Shown here: positions 45,666 to 56,882 of the stretch, in pieces
Position numbering within the stretch: position 1 is the stretch's first letter
How the letters are laid out: each line of letters opens with the position of its first letter
Assembly (NCBI GenBank): GCA_965153455.1
Contig: OZ234494.1
Coordinates: forward strand, 7,502,001-7,566,000
Reading direction: 5' to 3'
Length of the DNA: 64,000 nt
From: Sphagnum compactum
Lineage: Eukaryota; Bryophyta; Sphagnopsida; Sphagnales
Made by a program: the position numbers and the translations under genes
The notes under the pieces: generated by a model
The model's database searches: none
What the model was told of the DNA's origin: nothing
The model's input: the letters and a program-made list of their open reading frames with translations, nothing else

Positions 45666-48600
45666 AAATAAATCTTTAGGCCTACATGTAACCCTATTCT
45701 ATTGAGCATTGAAAAAAAATGATATCTTTTTATCAATTCCATTGATCTTTCAAAAAAATTCATGAACCTATTAAACCCTGTAAAATAAAGTTAATGAAAA
45801 TATGTATAGACCTCTATGGTATGTTGGAGTTTTCATCATTGGCAGTTTTTAGGGATAAGTGTGTTTAGGGTTTCGGAAGGGGGATTCGAGAACAACAATA
45901 GTAATGAGATGGTGACAAAAGGAGTTGTTGTTACAACAAATATAGCACGTACAATTAAAGCCTTTCCCATTGGTGTGGGAAAGACAGTGAAATTGTAATA
46001 TGAGGCAACCATTAATCTATCTTTACTTGCAGCATTTGTGACTTTTGTTGCATTCTTGTCCCATCCAACCATACGCAAGGAATAAAATCAAGCTTGCATT
46101 TTCCTAATGGATTTCTTGAACATAATGTACATTGTTTCTTGTTAAAGGTAGAACATCAATGAACTTTTACAATGGCCAATGATTAATTAAGGATTTTGGA
46201 AAGCCAGGGCCAAGCATAAGGTTTGAATATGGTTTGCATTTTTCTATTATTAAGGTTTATTGTAACTTTGGGTATTAATGATGACTATGATGTGTAAATG
46301 TTCAAGATGTTTACGAAGTAAAAAAGGAAAAAGTGTTATTGGGAAAAAGACTAGTGCTCACTGCATTGGACTTTGACATTAACATTCATCATCCCTACAA
46401 GCCATTGATGGTAGCCATTAGGAAGTTTTAGGTGGCTACAAATACACTTGCGCAAGTTGCATGGATCTTCAGGCAAAAGAAGAATTATAAAAAATCAAAT
46501 GTTTCACCATGCAAAAATATAATCTCCAAAAAAATTCTCTAAAAAAACCAAAATCCTTCAAGGTGTTATAACTCTATAACTAATCTCAAGTTTCAACACA
46601 AGTCAAAATATCGTCTTTCAAAAATCCTCATATAAAAATAGACCTATTACCTGAGGGCCAAAATCCCTTAAGCTACTATACTCTACAATAAATCTAAACA
46701 CAACATCCTTGCCAACAAAAACATATAAACGACCAGACGTAATAATTAGCCTGGTGAGATTTCCTAAAGACAAAAATAAAAAAAATTTTAAATCTTTAGG
46801 AGTGATCTTGCACTCGCTGGGCGAAAAATTTGGATTACAATGGATAGATCTGACATGCCAAAGACGAAGCCGTGCACTGTCGGTTCATTTGTGGAATTCC
46901 TGAAAGCTCATTACGCGCCAGGAGTACAGCAAGCAAGCAACAGGGTTACTGAGGAGTAGCAGAGGAGTTGCTGCTGTTGCAGTGCACAACTTCCAACAAA
47001 AAGTCGGTGTGGGGTTTAGGGTTTGTGTCATCAACCTAACGTTTTAGTTACATGGTTGCATGTGGTTCTTTTAACTCTGGTCAAAACCTGTGGTTTAGGG
47101 TCAAAACCTTATGGTAATTGTGAGTGGTGATTTTGAAAACTTCTTGTTGTTTTTATTTCAGTTATTTATTTAGGTTTTTCAAAAAAAAATTGATGTACCA
47201 TCAAATTGGTGAGCATCCCAATAAGATTTAGTATCAGTTGAAAACAAGACAATGTTAAACCTGTGATCCAAACTTCAGAATCCTGGCAACAAATTGCCGC
47301 AGGTTTTTTTTTAAATCAGTGGAAATGAGGGGAATTTTCTCCCAAGAATATTTTTTCCCAGATTTGACGATTTTTCCTTGCCACAGATAATATTCTTTTC
47401 TCTTTTTATTTTTTGTTGCCAAGTTGTGAAACTTTGCCAGCAAAAAAAAAATTTGATTGTGAGCAATATTTTTGGGAACTTCTTGTTGTTTTACCTCTGT
47501 TATTTAGGGTAATTGTGAGGGTTAGTTTTGAAAGCCTGTTGTTTTGCCTCTATTGGTTAGGATAGTCGTGAGTGGTACTTTTGGTTCATTATGAAGGCTG
47601 GTCTGGGGGTCCTTGGGTGAACCGGCAACTACACTGGTAATATAGTAAAAATGCCTTTTCTTTTCGGGCAGCTTCTAAACATTATAGATAGGTGCCCATT
47701 AAAAACAATCAGGGTCTTTGAGTCCAAATTTAACATTTCCCACAAATATAAACCCTAAGAGGTCTCACTCAAGAAAGTGAAGGTACAACTGTAGGGGGCT
47801 GGTTCACCCTGGCTGGTCAGGGGGCCAGTTTGGAAGGCCACTGGCGTGTACTTTTGTTTACTGGTGTCAAATAGTATTGACAGAAGGAATTTCTTTACCT
47901 ATTCTGGTTATAAGTTATAAGCCCATTATACCCCAGGGCCTAGGCCTTAAATAAGCAAGGGATCCTTATCGCAAACAGTACAAAAGTAATGTGTGCTTCC
48001 TTTTTCCCTGACTGCCCATTATAGACTTTAGGCTAACAGAACCCAAAGTCTATAATGGACATCATCCATTTTTATTTAAGGTCTTGGGCTCCTAAGTGTG
48101 GATCACCCTGGTGCAAGTGCAAATTGGTATGCTGGGTTTGCTGGCTGGCTTGTCATGAAGCTTAGAAGCTTCAGGTATATTGTGGGGGGTATGTTAGAGA
48201 CTTTTAGGATCAGCAATGGGTATAAACTAAATGTGTGGAAATCCACACTCAAAATGTCGTGTTGAATTGGAAAACTATCAAAAGGACCTTTGGGTGTTCC
48301 AAGTACCTTATTGCTTCACCCCAGTTTCCCTATTGCCACAGATTGTTGTACCCTATTCTTGCAGTTGTGTGGTTCTTTACTTTTATAAAGAACCTTTGGT
48401 TTAAAAAATAAATTAGAACAGTTCACAGTTCCATGCATAAATGGAACTGAGAGTAAGGTTTTGGGTCCAGTTCTTCAATAAAAAATAAAATCGAATTCTC
48501 ATTCTAATTTTGGTTATGAAAATTAGACCCAATTGCAGGTAACCCAGATCTGAAGCAACAGTTAACTGCAAGTTAACCTCATGTTAACCGCTGATTCTAT

Positions 48601-49442
48601 TTTTTTTCTCCCAAAAGTCTCAGTTCCTCTTAAAATAAATTCTGATTCCCAAAATCAGAGCTGACAATTCTAACACACAAAATCAGGTAAGCACTAATGT
48701 GGGGCGGGTATTTGTTTTTTTTTTTAATAATCAAGTTTGGGTATTTGAAAATAAAAAATTCAAAGAACCGTGTTAAGGAATAGAAATTTTTTAACTAGTT
48801 AGTATCATAGGCCTCGTAATAATTAATAATTACTAATAGTAGATTTATTGTCCTTTATCGAAGGAGTGAAGCTAATGTGATTAAATAATTCATGTTAGTA
48901 AAAGGTTGAGGGTAATCTACCCAATCATATAGAAGATTTTTAGGAAGAGATTAGGATAAGGGTTCTATTTTCAAAGGGTCAATATGGACCTTGTGTGATT
49001 TTGTGAAGAAGAAGAATTAAAAAACTTTGAGATCATCTATGGTATTCGAGAGAAAATGTTAGTGCATGAGTGGAGTTGTGAACAATGAGCATTGAACCAA
49101 ATATCCCAAATCAAAAGTAATAATTCAAGGTTGTACAAGGATGAATGATGGATGAAACATTAATGAAAAATATCTTGGGTTTCTTCTTTCCATTTTGGTC
49201 CTCTTTAGACAGTTTTTTTAATGCTAAAACATGATGTTCCTGATAGATAGAACATTAAAAAAAATTTTAAAAAGGTACGCAAACAAAATACATGTTAAAA
49301 ATCCAAAACATTCAATTGTCAACAAAGTTGAAATCAAGAATATGGACATAGGAAAGCAAAGGATGAAGTTTATGTTTTCAAGAAAATGAAATGATATCAT
49401 CAAACACCACCTAGTGGATGAACCATCACTATCTACTTATGC
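45666..49442. other. Long spacer with one strong hairpin
   Basis: No gene is supported. Open frames at 45816-45998 and 46709-46903 look accidental or very decayed. Positions 48016-48029 and 48045-48058 form a perfect 14-bp inverted repeat around a 15-nt loop. Confidence 0.45.
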
Positions 49443-52400
49443 CTATTGGTCCTCTTCCATATGGATTCCATCACATGATTCAAATGCCTCTAAATTCAAA
49501 AATACCTTAACAACATGCAAAAATCTCTTTTCTTTTCTAAAAGATATGGTATTGATAGGAGTCATTTGAAAATCCAGCTCAATTGATTGCATAGCCTCCT
49601 TCTCAACCCATGGTGGGAGGTATGGAGAAGGTGGCAGGCTCCTTGGTATGTTATCAATGATGGATTTCAACCTTGGGCTACATCATGTCCAACAAAGAAC
49701 ATTTCAAAAATCATAAAAAGATTAAAAAGAATGGAAGAATATTACAAATGCAATATTGAATAAAATGTAGAGGCTTCCACTTATATATTATATGACATTG
49801 ATGGAAGTTGGAACTTGCAAATTTTTACAAGAGGTGGATCATCATTGTCATCATCTCCATCACCAAGCTCATGCACTTCTACATGCATGGGTTGCTTGGA
49901 CTTTTGTAATGTAGATAGATGTTGTTGCCAATTCCACATCACCTTCGAAACCAAAAACATGTCACACAAACTCCATAGCAACAAGGAGAGTAGAACTTAA
50001 AAAGAAAAACAAGAAAAAAAAATCAAATTTGAAAAGATAAAATGATATCCTACATGTATGTGGTTATGAAGTAAGGTCAAGAGTCATACCCGTGCCCACA
50101 ATAAGGTCAAGAACACATGAGTTAGGTGGTGAACAAGTCTTTAAAATGACTTGCATGATAGTGGGATTATGATCTTGTTCTCGTCGCCATGCTTGAGATG
50201 AGGATTGCTTTGGAAGCATATCCTTGAGGTTATTGTAGAGCACATCAATTTCATATGGGTCTACAAGCAAATCAATTTACTTGTTTATATCAAAAAACTT
50301 GAACTTTGATGCTTGCTTGGCATAGACAAAAACATTGAACACTAAGCTTTACAAAAGTCAAGTAACATATTAGATTTGAATATCACTTGAACAAAAAGAA
50401 GCAAAATGAAAACATGTTATGATCACTTGAAGGCTAAAAATTCATCACTTTTCCAGTTTTGGTGTGCAATGAAATGGAATTAATGCAACAATATTTATTT
50501 TTCAATTCAAACCCAGAATTTCCTTTGGCACAAGCTCATTTGCCCCACAAAATTTGCATCTCCTCCTTGAATGAAGATTATGCATCCATTGTCTTCAAGG
50601 AAGAAATCAGCAAGGCCAAATGTGTAATTCCAATATTCAAGCTTGAAAACATTCCACTCTGGAATGTTTTGGGCATCTAGGCAACCAATAACATGGTTGC
50701 CATCTAGGCAATCAACACATATCATGTTGACTGCATGGCTTTGCCTCTTCCCATTGATAAGATTTGAATGCCCATTAGAGACTTGCACATTGAAAAACTT
50801 ACATTAACATAATATTTAACAAGGAATGGCAATAAGGAATATTGTGAGCATAAAGACCATATTGAGATTACCTTGGTAAAAAAAGAACATAGTTATTTTA
50901 GAGGTGGTGAAAGAATGCATTTCTCCCAATTTGTATCATCAAGCATCTTGATGAAATGGACAAGGATAACCTTCACATCAAAGGTGGATCTTCTATCATG
51001 GGATAGAAGTGGGAGAACACCATATGGGTGATCTTATGCTTGCATGCCAACATGAGGTATGGGTGGTGGTTGGCCCATATGTGGAAGGTGGATTGGTGAA
51101 GGTGGAACAAAAATAATTAGATATTCCAAAGGCTTCAAAGTTGCCTTGTTTGCTACTTTGTTTCTTTTCTTCCCACCTTTGGCCTTAGCCTTTGTAGCTT
51201 GAAAAACCATAGCAACTTGTTCATTTACAATGTGGGTTGCTTATTTGAATCACGAAGTTCAGCAATGGGTAAATCAATTGGAATATCGGTAGGCAATTGC
51301 AATGCAAGGGCTTAGCAAGCTCGATACAATTCCAATTCAAAATGAAGAATAACTCTTGTGGGAAGGTCCATATACCAACCTCCTCCATCCAAATGGGCAT
51401 GAAAATAATTTGAGATTATGGAAAAGGTGTACATCGAAGCATTGGAAGAAAATTTCCATGCCATAAAGAAAGGGGGAACTTTCTTCACACGACTTTGAGA
51501 CATGAGAACAAATTTGATGTATTTGCAAGAGGAAAAAAAAGGAAAAAACCACTTAGTGTACAAAAAATGTTTTATATTTTACATGTTAATGGAAATAATG
51601 AATAATTGAAACAAAGTACACTAACCTAAAGATGACTCATTTTGTGGCTTTTGTGCGTCCTAGCTAATCATCCCACTCATTACCATGATAAGGAAGTTTT
51701 CTTGTCATTGATTTCTTGGAAGAGTGCATTTTGAAAATGGGAAAATCTTCATTTGTCAGTGTATTCACCCATGCTCTCTGGTGCTCCATCTTTTATAGCA
51801 ATGTGATGGTCATCATGAACTTCATGATAGAGACAAAGTTGGTCAATACAAGATCTTCGAAGTTGCACAATCAATAAACAATTTCCTAAGTTGGAAAGTT
51901 CAAGAAACCAACAATGAAAATGAAAAAGCTATGGTTTTCTGAAATCAAACAAAATACCTGATTTCACCAAGTTCGTTTGTTGCACCAAAGGTCCAAAGCA
52001 TCGTTGCCTTTAAGTGGTCCAATGGGAAATGATTTTCTTCTTTCATGTTTTTGTTACCATTCCATATTTTCAACCATTGGCACTTCTCCTTGGCATCGGC
52101 TTTCAAAATGGCAACATTGTACAACTGACCTTTTGTCATTTTTGGATCAACATTCTTTGAATAATGGATTTTGATTTGTTGAAGGAATTCAGGACCCAAT
52201 TTAAAATCAACAATAGGTAGGAGTTTCACAAGTTTGTGTTGCAAAAATTTCTAGTTTTTGTAGCAACATCAGCCATTGATTGTTCTAACCCAATCGCACT
52301 AAAATTATCCAAGTTTTCAAATTTGTACAATTTTGCAACATCATGTTTGGCCGCCATAATTTCACGCTACATGTGAAATGATCAATTGACAACAACATAA

Positions 52401-53390
52401 TTATTGTGAATTGAAAGGCGAAAAAAATTTATGTATGAAAATTTTATACCTTGAATAATATTTCAACAAAGGCTGGTTGTGTCAAAAAGTACCAAGTCTG
52501 ACCTTCCTATTTGTTCATTGAATCTGCATATTGCTTATCCGACAACATGTCCTTGGATTCCATAATATCTGTCATCCTTTTCATGTTGACCTTAAAGATT
52601 GTATGAACAAACTTTTGGGTGACATGAGTTTTTCCATTGGACTTAAAAATTGAAAACAAAATATAAGATATTAAGAAGAACATGGAAAAATAACTAATGA
52701 TACAAAATTATGAAATAAAATAAATGAAGGTAAGAGATCAATTACATATTGACACTATCCATAAATGTCTTGAGGCACCCTCTATTCCTGGTCTAACATT
52801 AAGGACCCATGTGGTTGGACACACATGCCATGTTTCATCATCAAGGGGCACTTGATTAATGTAAAGCAACCAAGGCTCAAGTCAATTATTGCCATCCCAC
52901 ACATGGAAAAGCTTACCCTTCAAATGTGAAAGGGTTGGTTTTGTGTCCAAAAATGCTTCAAATTTGTCATCACAGATCTCCATGCAAAGCTCCAAGACAT
53001 TTTTTTCTCAAGCGTGACATTTTCAATTTCACCATGAATGTTTTTTAAAGAAACATAGAAAACTTGAAAACATGGACGATACCCAACATAGAACTCCTTC
53101 CTCATGTTAGCTATGTCAATTTGCAAGGCAGGTTTAACAACTTGTATTGGAACCATTCTGCGGAAAGGGATGTCCATGATCCCATTTTCAATGAGGATGT
53201 TCTTAAAGAAAGTATGAACATTATTCACATTTTCACACTGGCAAGCTTGTTGAACATCAAGAGTGGGTGAAGGCGTTTCAAATATGTTTTCCATGATGTT
53301 GAGCATATCATGGGACCAAGTTCCAAAACCACTTTCTTTTGAAATAGGGTCCAAAGGAATGTTTACATGGGGTGCCAACTGTCCAGTATC
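49443..53390 (-). pseudogene. ParB-like / N4-N6 DNA methyltransferase fusion gene, degenerate
   Basis: The gene reads leftwards. A block from an acceptor at 53390 (DTGQLAPHVNIPLDPISKES, then IANMRKEFYVGYR, VFYVSLKNIHGEI) leads, after a frameshift, to KGKLFHVWDGNN and a stop (52882-52905). The last piece fits the ParB signature DGxHR with His changed and Arg now TGA. Next come THVTQKFVHTIFKV and MESKDMLSDKQYADSMNK (52.5-52.6 kb), an open frame 52244-51945, and fragments at 51.7-50.9 kb. Then the methyltransferase part: ICVDCLDGNHVIGCLDAQN (motif IV region, 50651-50722; DPPW expected, DAQN seen), LADFFLEDNGCIIFIQGGDA, and later CVLDLIVGTGMTL (motif I, 50079-50117). Order IV before I is that of beta-class N4/N6 enzymes (PF01555 type). 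Several exons seem to be separated by introns. Stops and frameshifts make it inactive. The ParB part is less certain than the methyltransferase part. Confidence 0.6.
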
Positions 53391-53574
53391 CTACAAAAAT
53401 GTAACAAACAAAACCATAATTGAATAATCACACCCTATGTTTTGTAGATGTGAAGCAAAACTAGACCAGATATAATTTTGCAAGTGATGAAATATGAACC
53501 AAAAATAAGATGGAAAGCCAAAGGAAACAAATAAAATAAATTTTCGCTTGTGTAATTAAACAATGTCCCAAAAA

Positions 53575-54005
53575 TAATACTTTGGGAAAGTTATGAAAAA
53601 TAAACTAGATCTAATTTCACAAGTGAAACTATTAGATGTGTGAAACTACACAATATAGTTTTGCAAGTTTTGCAAGCGAAATCACCATATTTACAAAACT
53701 ATTAGATCAAGTTTTGTTTACAAACCACTATGGGATTCAGTTTTGCAAGCAAGCATTAGGTCCATGGAACTTCCGGATTTGATTTCATAAGCGAAACATT
53801 AAGTCCACTGAACTTCTAGATCTAGTTTTGCAAGTGAAACATTAGGTCTGTGGAACTTTTGGATCTAGTTTTGCAAGCAAAACAATAGGTCCAAGGAAAT
53901 TCCGAATATTGTTTTGTGAGTGAAACAGTAGGTCCACAAAATTTTGAATCCAATTCCGTAAGCAAAACTACTAGCATGTCCACAGAACTTTCAAATCTAA
54001 TGAAA
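53575..54005. repeat. Tandem repeat, unit about 43 bp
   Basis: A unit like CTAGTTTTGCAAGTGAAACA followed by TTAGGTCCRTGGAACTT recurs six or more times, best preserved at 53735-53960 and decaying to both sides. It lies between the ParB-methyltransferase pseudogene and its possible first exon, probably in an intron or promoter. Confidence 0.8.
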
Positions 54006-54079
54006 CTCATGAAACCAATTTCACTTACAAAACCATAGTTGAAAAACATATTCATGGAAAGAAAGGAGAAGGAAAAAAT

Positions 54080-54241
54080 GTTATGCATGGCCAAACCACT
54101 CTTTGGAAGCATCCTTGCTTTTATCCATTGTTTTGGAGTTGTGAAATACAATGATTGTTGGTGCTTCCGTTGCTTCCTTGAGGTATCAAGAGCTCCACAA
54201 CAACCTAAAGTAGGTTTTAAAACATCAAGGAAGTGAGGCAA
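54080..54241 (-). pseudogene. Possible first exon of the ParB-methyltransferase pseudogene
   Basis: A minus-strand frame starts MPHFLDVLKPTLGCCGALDT and continues with SRKQRKHQQSLYF and PKQWIKARMLPK, basic and protein-like. It lies upstream of the next block in the right orientation, with the 43-bp repeats between them. The link is by position and composition only. Confidence 0.3.
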
Positions 54242-54337
54242 GAAGAAGTTGGGAAGAGGGGGCTAGACATAGTGGTTGACAACTTAATATGGGGTTAGGG
54301 CTTAAGGCTAGAAAGAGAAGGGGAAAAAGTCAATAGG

Positions 54338-54530
54338 TAGCAAAGTGGATGTTATTGTTACATTTGTGATAAAGTGCCTTCATGGTTAGCTTCTTCCTCT
54401 TCCCCCCCAAAGAGGTCGTGAATTCAAACCCATTTTTTACAAAGCCTGAGGCACGTAGGTTGAGGGGAAAGGGGGGAAAAGGGCAAAGCCTAAAGCCAAG
54501 GCCTTTAAAAGGCCAAATTGGCCAAATCTA
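54338..54530 (+). repeat. Left TIR of the MULE
   Basis: Landmarks in order are GATAAAGTG, ATGGTTAGC, CCTCTTCCCCCC, GAATTCAAACCCAT, GGGCAAAGCCTAAAGCCAAG and CCTTTAAAAGGCCAAATTGG. All occur inverted at 61025-61218. A tRNA-like B-box form (GAATTCAAACC, 54419-54430) lies about 30 bp after the ATGGTTAGC motif. Confidence 0.85.
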
Positions 54531-54699
54531 ATTTTTTTTAAAAAATAATTTTTGTTATGTTTATATTTATATTTCCATATTAATTTCCTCTATTATAATT
54601 TTTTCTATTAAATCATAATCTTCTATGTCTATATAATATGTATCCAATTTAAACCAAATATAAGCCAAATATGAAATTTGATTATTTAAATTTTTTTAT

Positions 54700-55440
54700 T
54701 TATTTTACCCATTTTGGCTTTATTTAAATTTTTTTCCCCATGCATATATAATATATGTGGAATCTAAAACAAAATATAAACCAAATCTAAAATCTGATTT
54801 GTAAACAAAAATTCTTCCATTTTGGCATTCTTGTCCTTAAAATTATAATTGTCCTTGTGCCTCCCTAATATGTGTACAATGTAAAGCAAAATTTAGCCCA
54901 AATCTGAAATCTGATTTTTTACTTCATTTCATCCCTTTCGGCATTCTCGTCTTTAAAATTATAATGATCTTTGTGCCTACCTAATATGTGCACAATATAA
55001 AGCAAAATTTAACCCAATTTTGAAATCTGATTTTTTATTTCATTTTATCCATTTCAATGTTCTTGTCTTTAAAATTATAATGATCCTTGTGCCTACCTAA
55101 TATGTGTACAATATAAAACAAGCTTTAACCCAAATCTGAAATCTAAATTTTTACTTCATTTCATCCATTTTGGCATTCTTATAATTAAAATTATAATGGT
55201 CCTTGTGCCTACATAAATAATATAAAACAAACATCAACCCAAATCTGAAATCTGAATTTTTATTTCATTTCATTGTTTTTTGTTTGGCATCTTATTTTTC
55301 AAGCCTTCATGATCTGTGACTATGTAATATATATGCAATTTATAACAAAATACAACCCACATCTGAAATCTAATTTTATATTGATTTTTCCTTCCATTTT
55401 GGCATTCTTGTCATTATGATTGTAATCGTCCATGATTGTA
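54700..55440 (+). repeat. Subterminal array of the MULE, left arm (unit about 116 bp)
   Basis: About five units carry AAAATTATAATG, CCTTGTGCCTACCTAATATG, TAACCCAAATCTGAAATCTG and TTTCATCCATTT. Unit starts near 54839, 54955, 55071 and 55187 show the period. The same units, inverted, are in the right arm. Confidence 0.85.
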
Positions 55441-56882
55441 TAACATATTCACAATTGGAAAAAAAAAACGATTTAATGGCCAAAATTATTTCACAAATTT
55501 GCATTTCGGCACAAATTTAAACCAAAAACCACTTTGTAATACCTATGAAACAAACTTTTGAAATTTTATTATATATTTTTGCGAAAATTCCAACGACCCA
55601 TTTGAAACGGAATTTTTTTAATGGGTGGATAATATAAGAATTTTAGTTCATTCATTAATACGAAAGATATTTAAGCATTGTCATAAGGATGGCATAAATT
55701 TTTGGTGGCATTTTGGTGTTAATATTCACACATACATTGTTGGAATAAGGTTTGGAATCATTAATTTGCTAAAACTAATAAAATATGATAGCCTCTTAAA
55801 TGAGATCTAGAGCTCTTGCTTCCTTTCACATTAATGTGTAAATCTCGAATCTTATTTGTTTGTCCGTTAATAAAATATCTCTTCTAAAATTTGACATTTT
55901 TCCTTTTACTAAAGATGGCCACAATCCCAACATCTTGAATGTTTATTCTAGAATCCATTTTTTGGCATTTCTTTCAACAACCAAAGTTCCAAAGCTCATA
56001 ATTTAAGTCTTCAACAACAAAATGGTTTCTTGGAACACCAGTTTATAATTTTAAACTTAATTAATTCAAAAAAAGTTGTTAATTAATGATGTTTAAACAA
56101 AGGGTTTCAATTTATGACTTTTCTTTGCATTCACCTAATTTTGGTGGTGTGTTATACATATGTAGTAGATGCATTCATGTGTGGGTGGTTAAGGGTTTTG
56201 CAAATTTCTTTTGTGTGTGGATAAGTGTTTTGTAAATTTCTTTTGAATGTGGGGATCAATGTTGTGTGTGCAGATCAATGTTGTGTAGATTTCTTTTATG
56301 TGTGCAAATCAGTGTTCACATTTTATTTTATTTTTGTTGGTCAATACTTCTTCCATCAATCTCACACTTTCACAATTTTTTCTACTCCATGCTTTACATT
56401 AAACACCATGGATGTTGAAATCTTCCCTAAAAATGGGCTGATTCCATTGGTCTATGTGTGAAAGATGCGATAGTTGTTGTCCATGATTTGACCTTTTCAA
56501 CTTCAAACTTCAAATTAACTCCATTCTCCTTGAAAAAATAGTTTTGAATTCTAGGGGGGAAGTAACATGAGCCATTTTGCAAGAGCCCATTGAGAATTTT
56601 ATAGGAAGAGAATGGCACCTTTCACCAAGAAGGTACCAAGTTCTTGGAAAAGAAAGGGATAAGTCTTAACCCCAATTGGATGCAAATGTCAAAATAGAAC
56701 CAGTGATCCTTGAGTTGAGTGATTCTACAAATCGAGATGTACAAGAGGTTTCAAATCTTGGTTTGACATTATTAATGTCACATCAAACTCCTTCACAGAT
56801 GTTAGACACTAACATTCAAGAGATTTCAAATGTTGTTGCATGTTTAAAATGATTAGCATTTGCAGAGGTTCTTAAAAGCGAA
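55441..56882. other. MULE interior left of the transposase
   Basis: AT-rich sequence with no supported exon. GTGTGTGCAGATCA-type repeats at 56220-56310 and short frames at 55625-55810 and 56225-56461 are not recognised. Confidence 0.4.
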
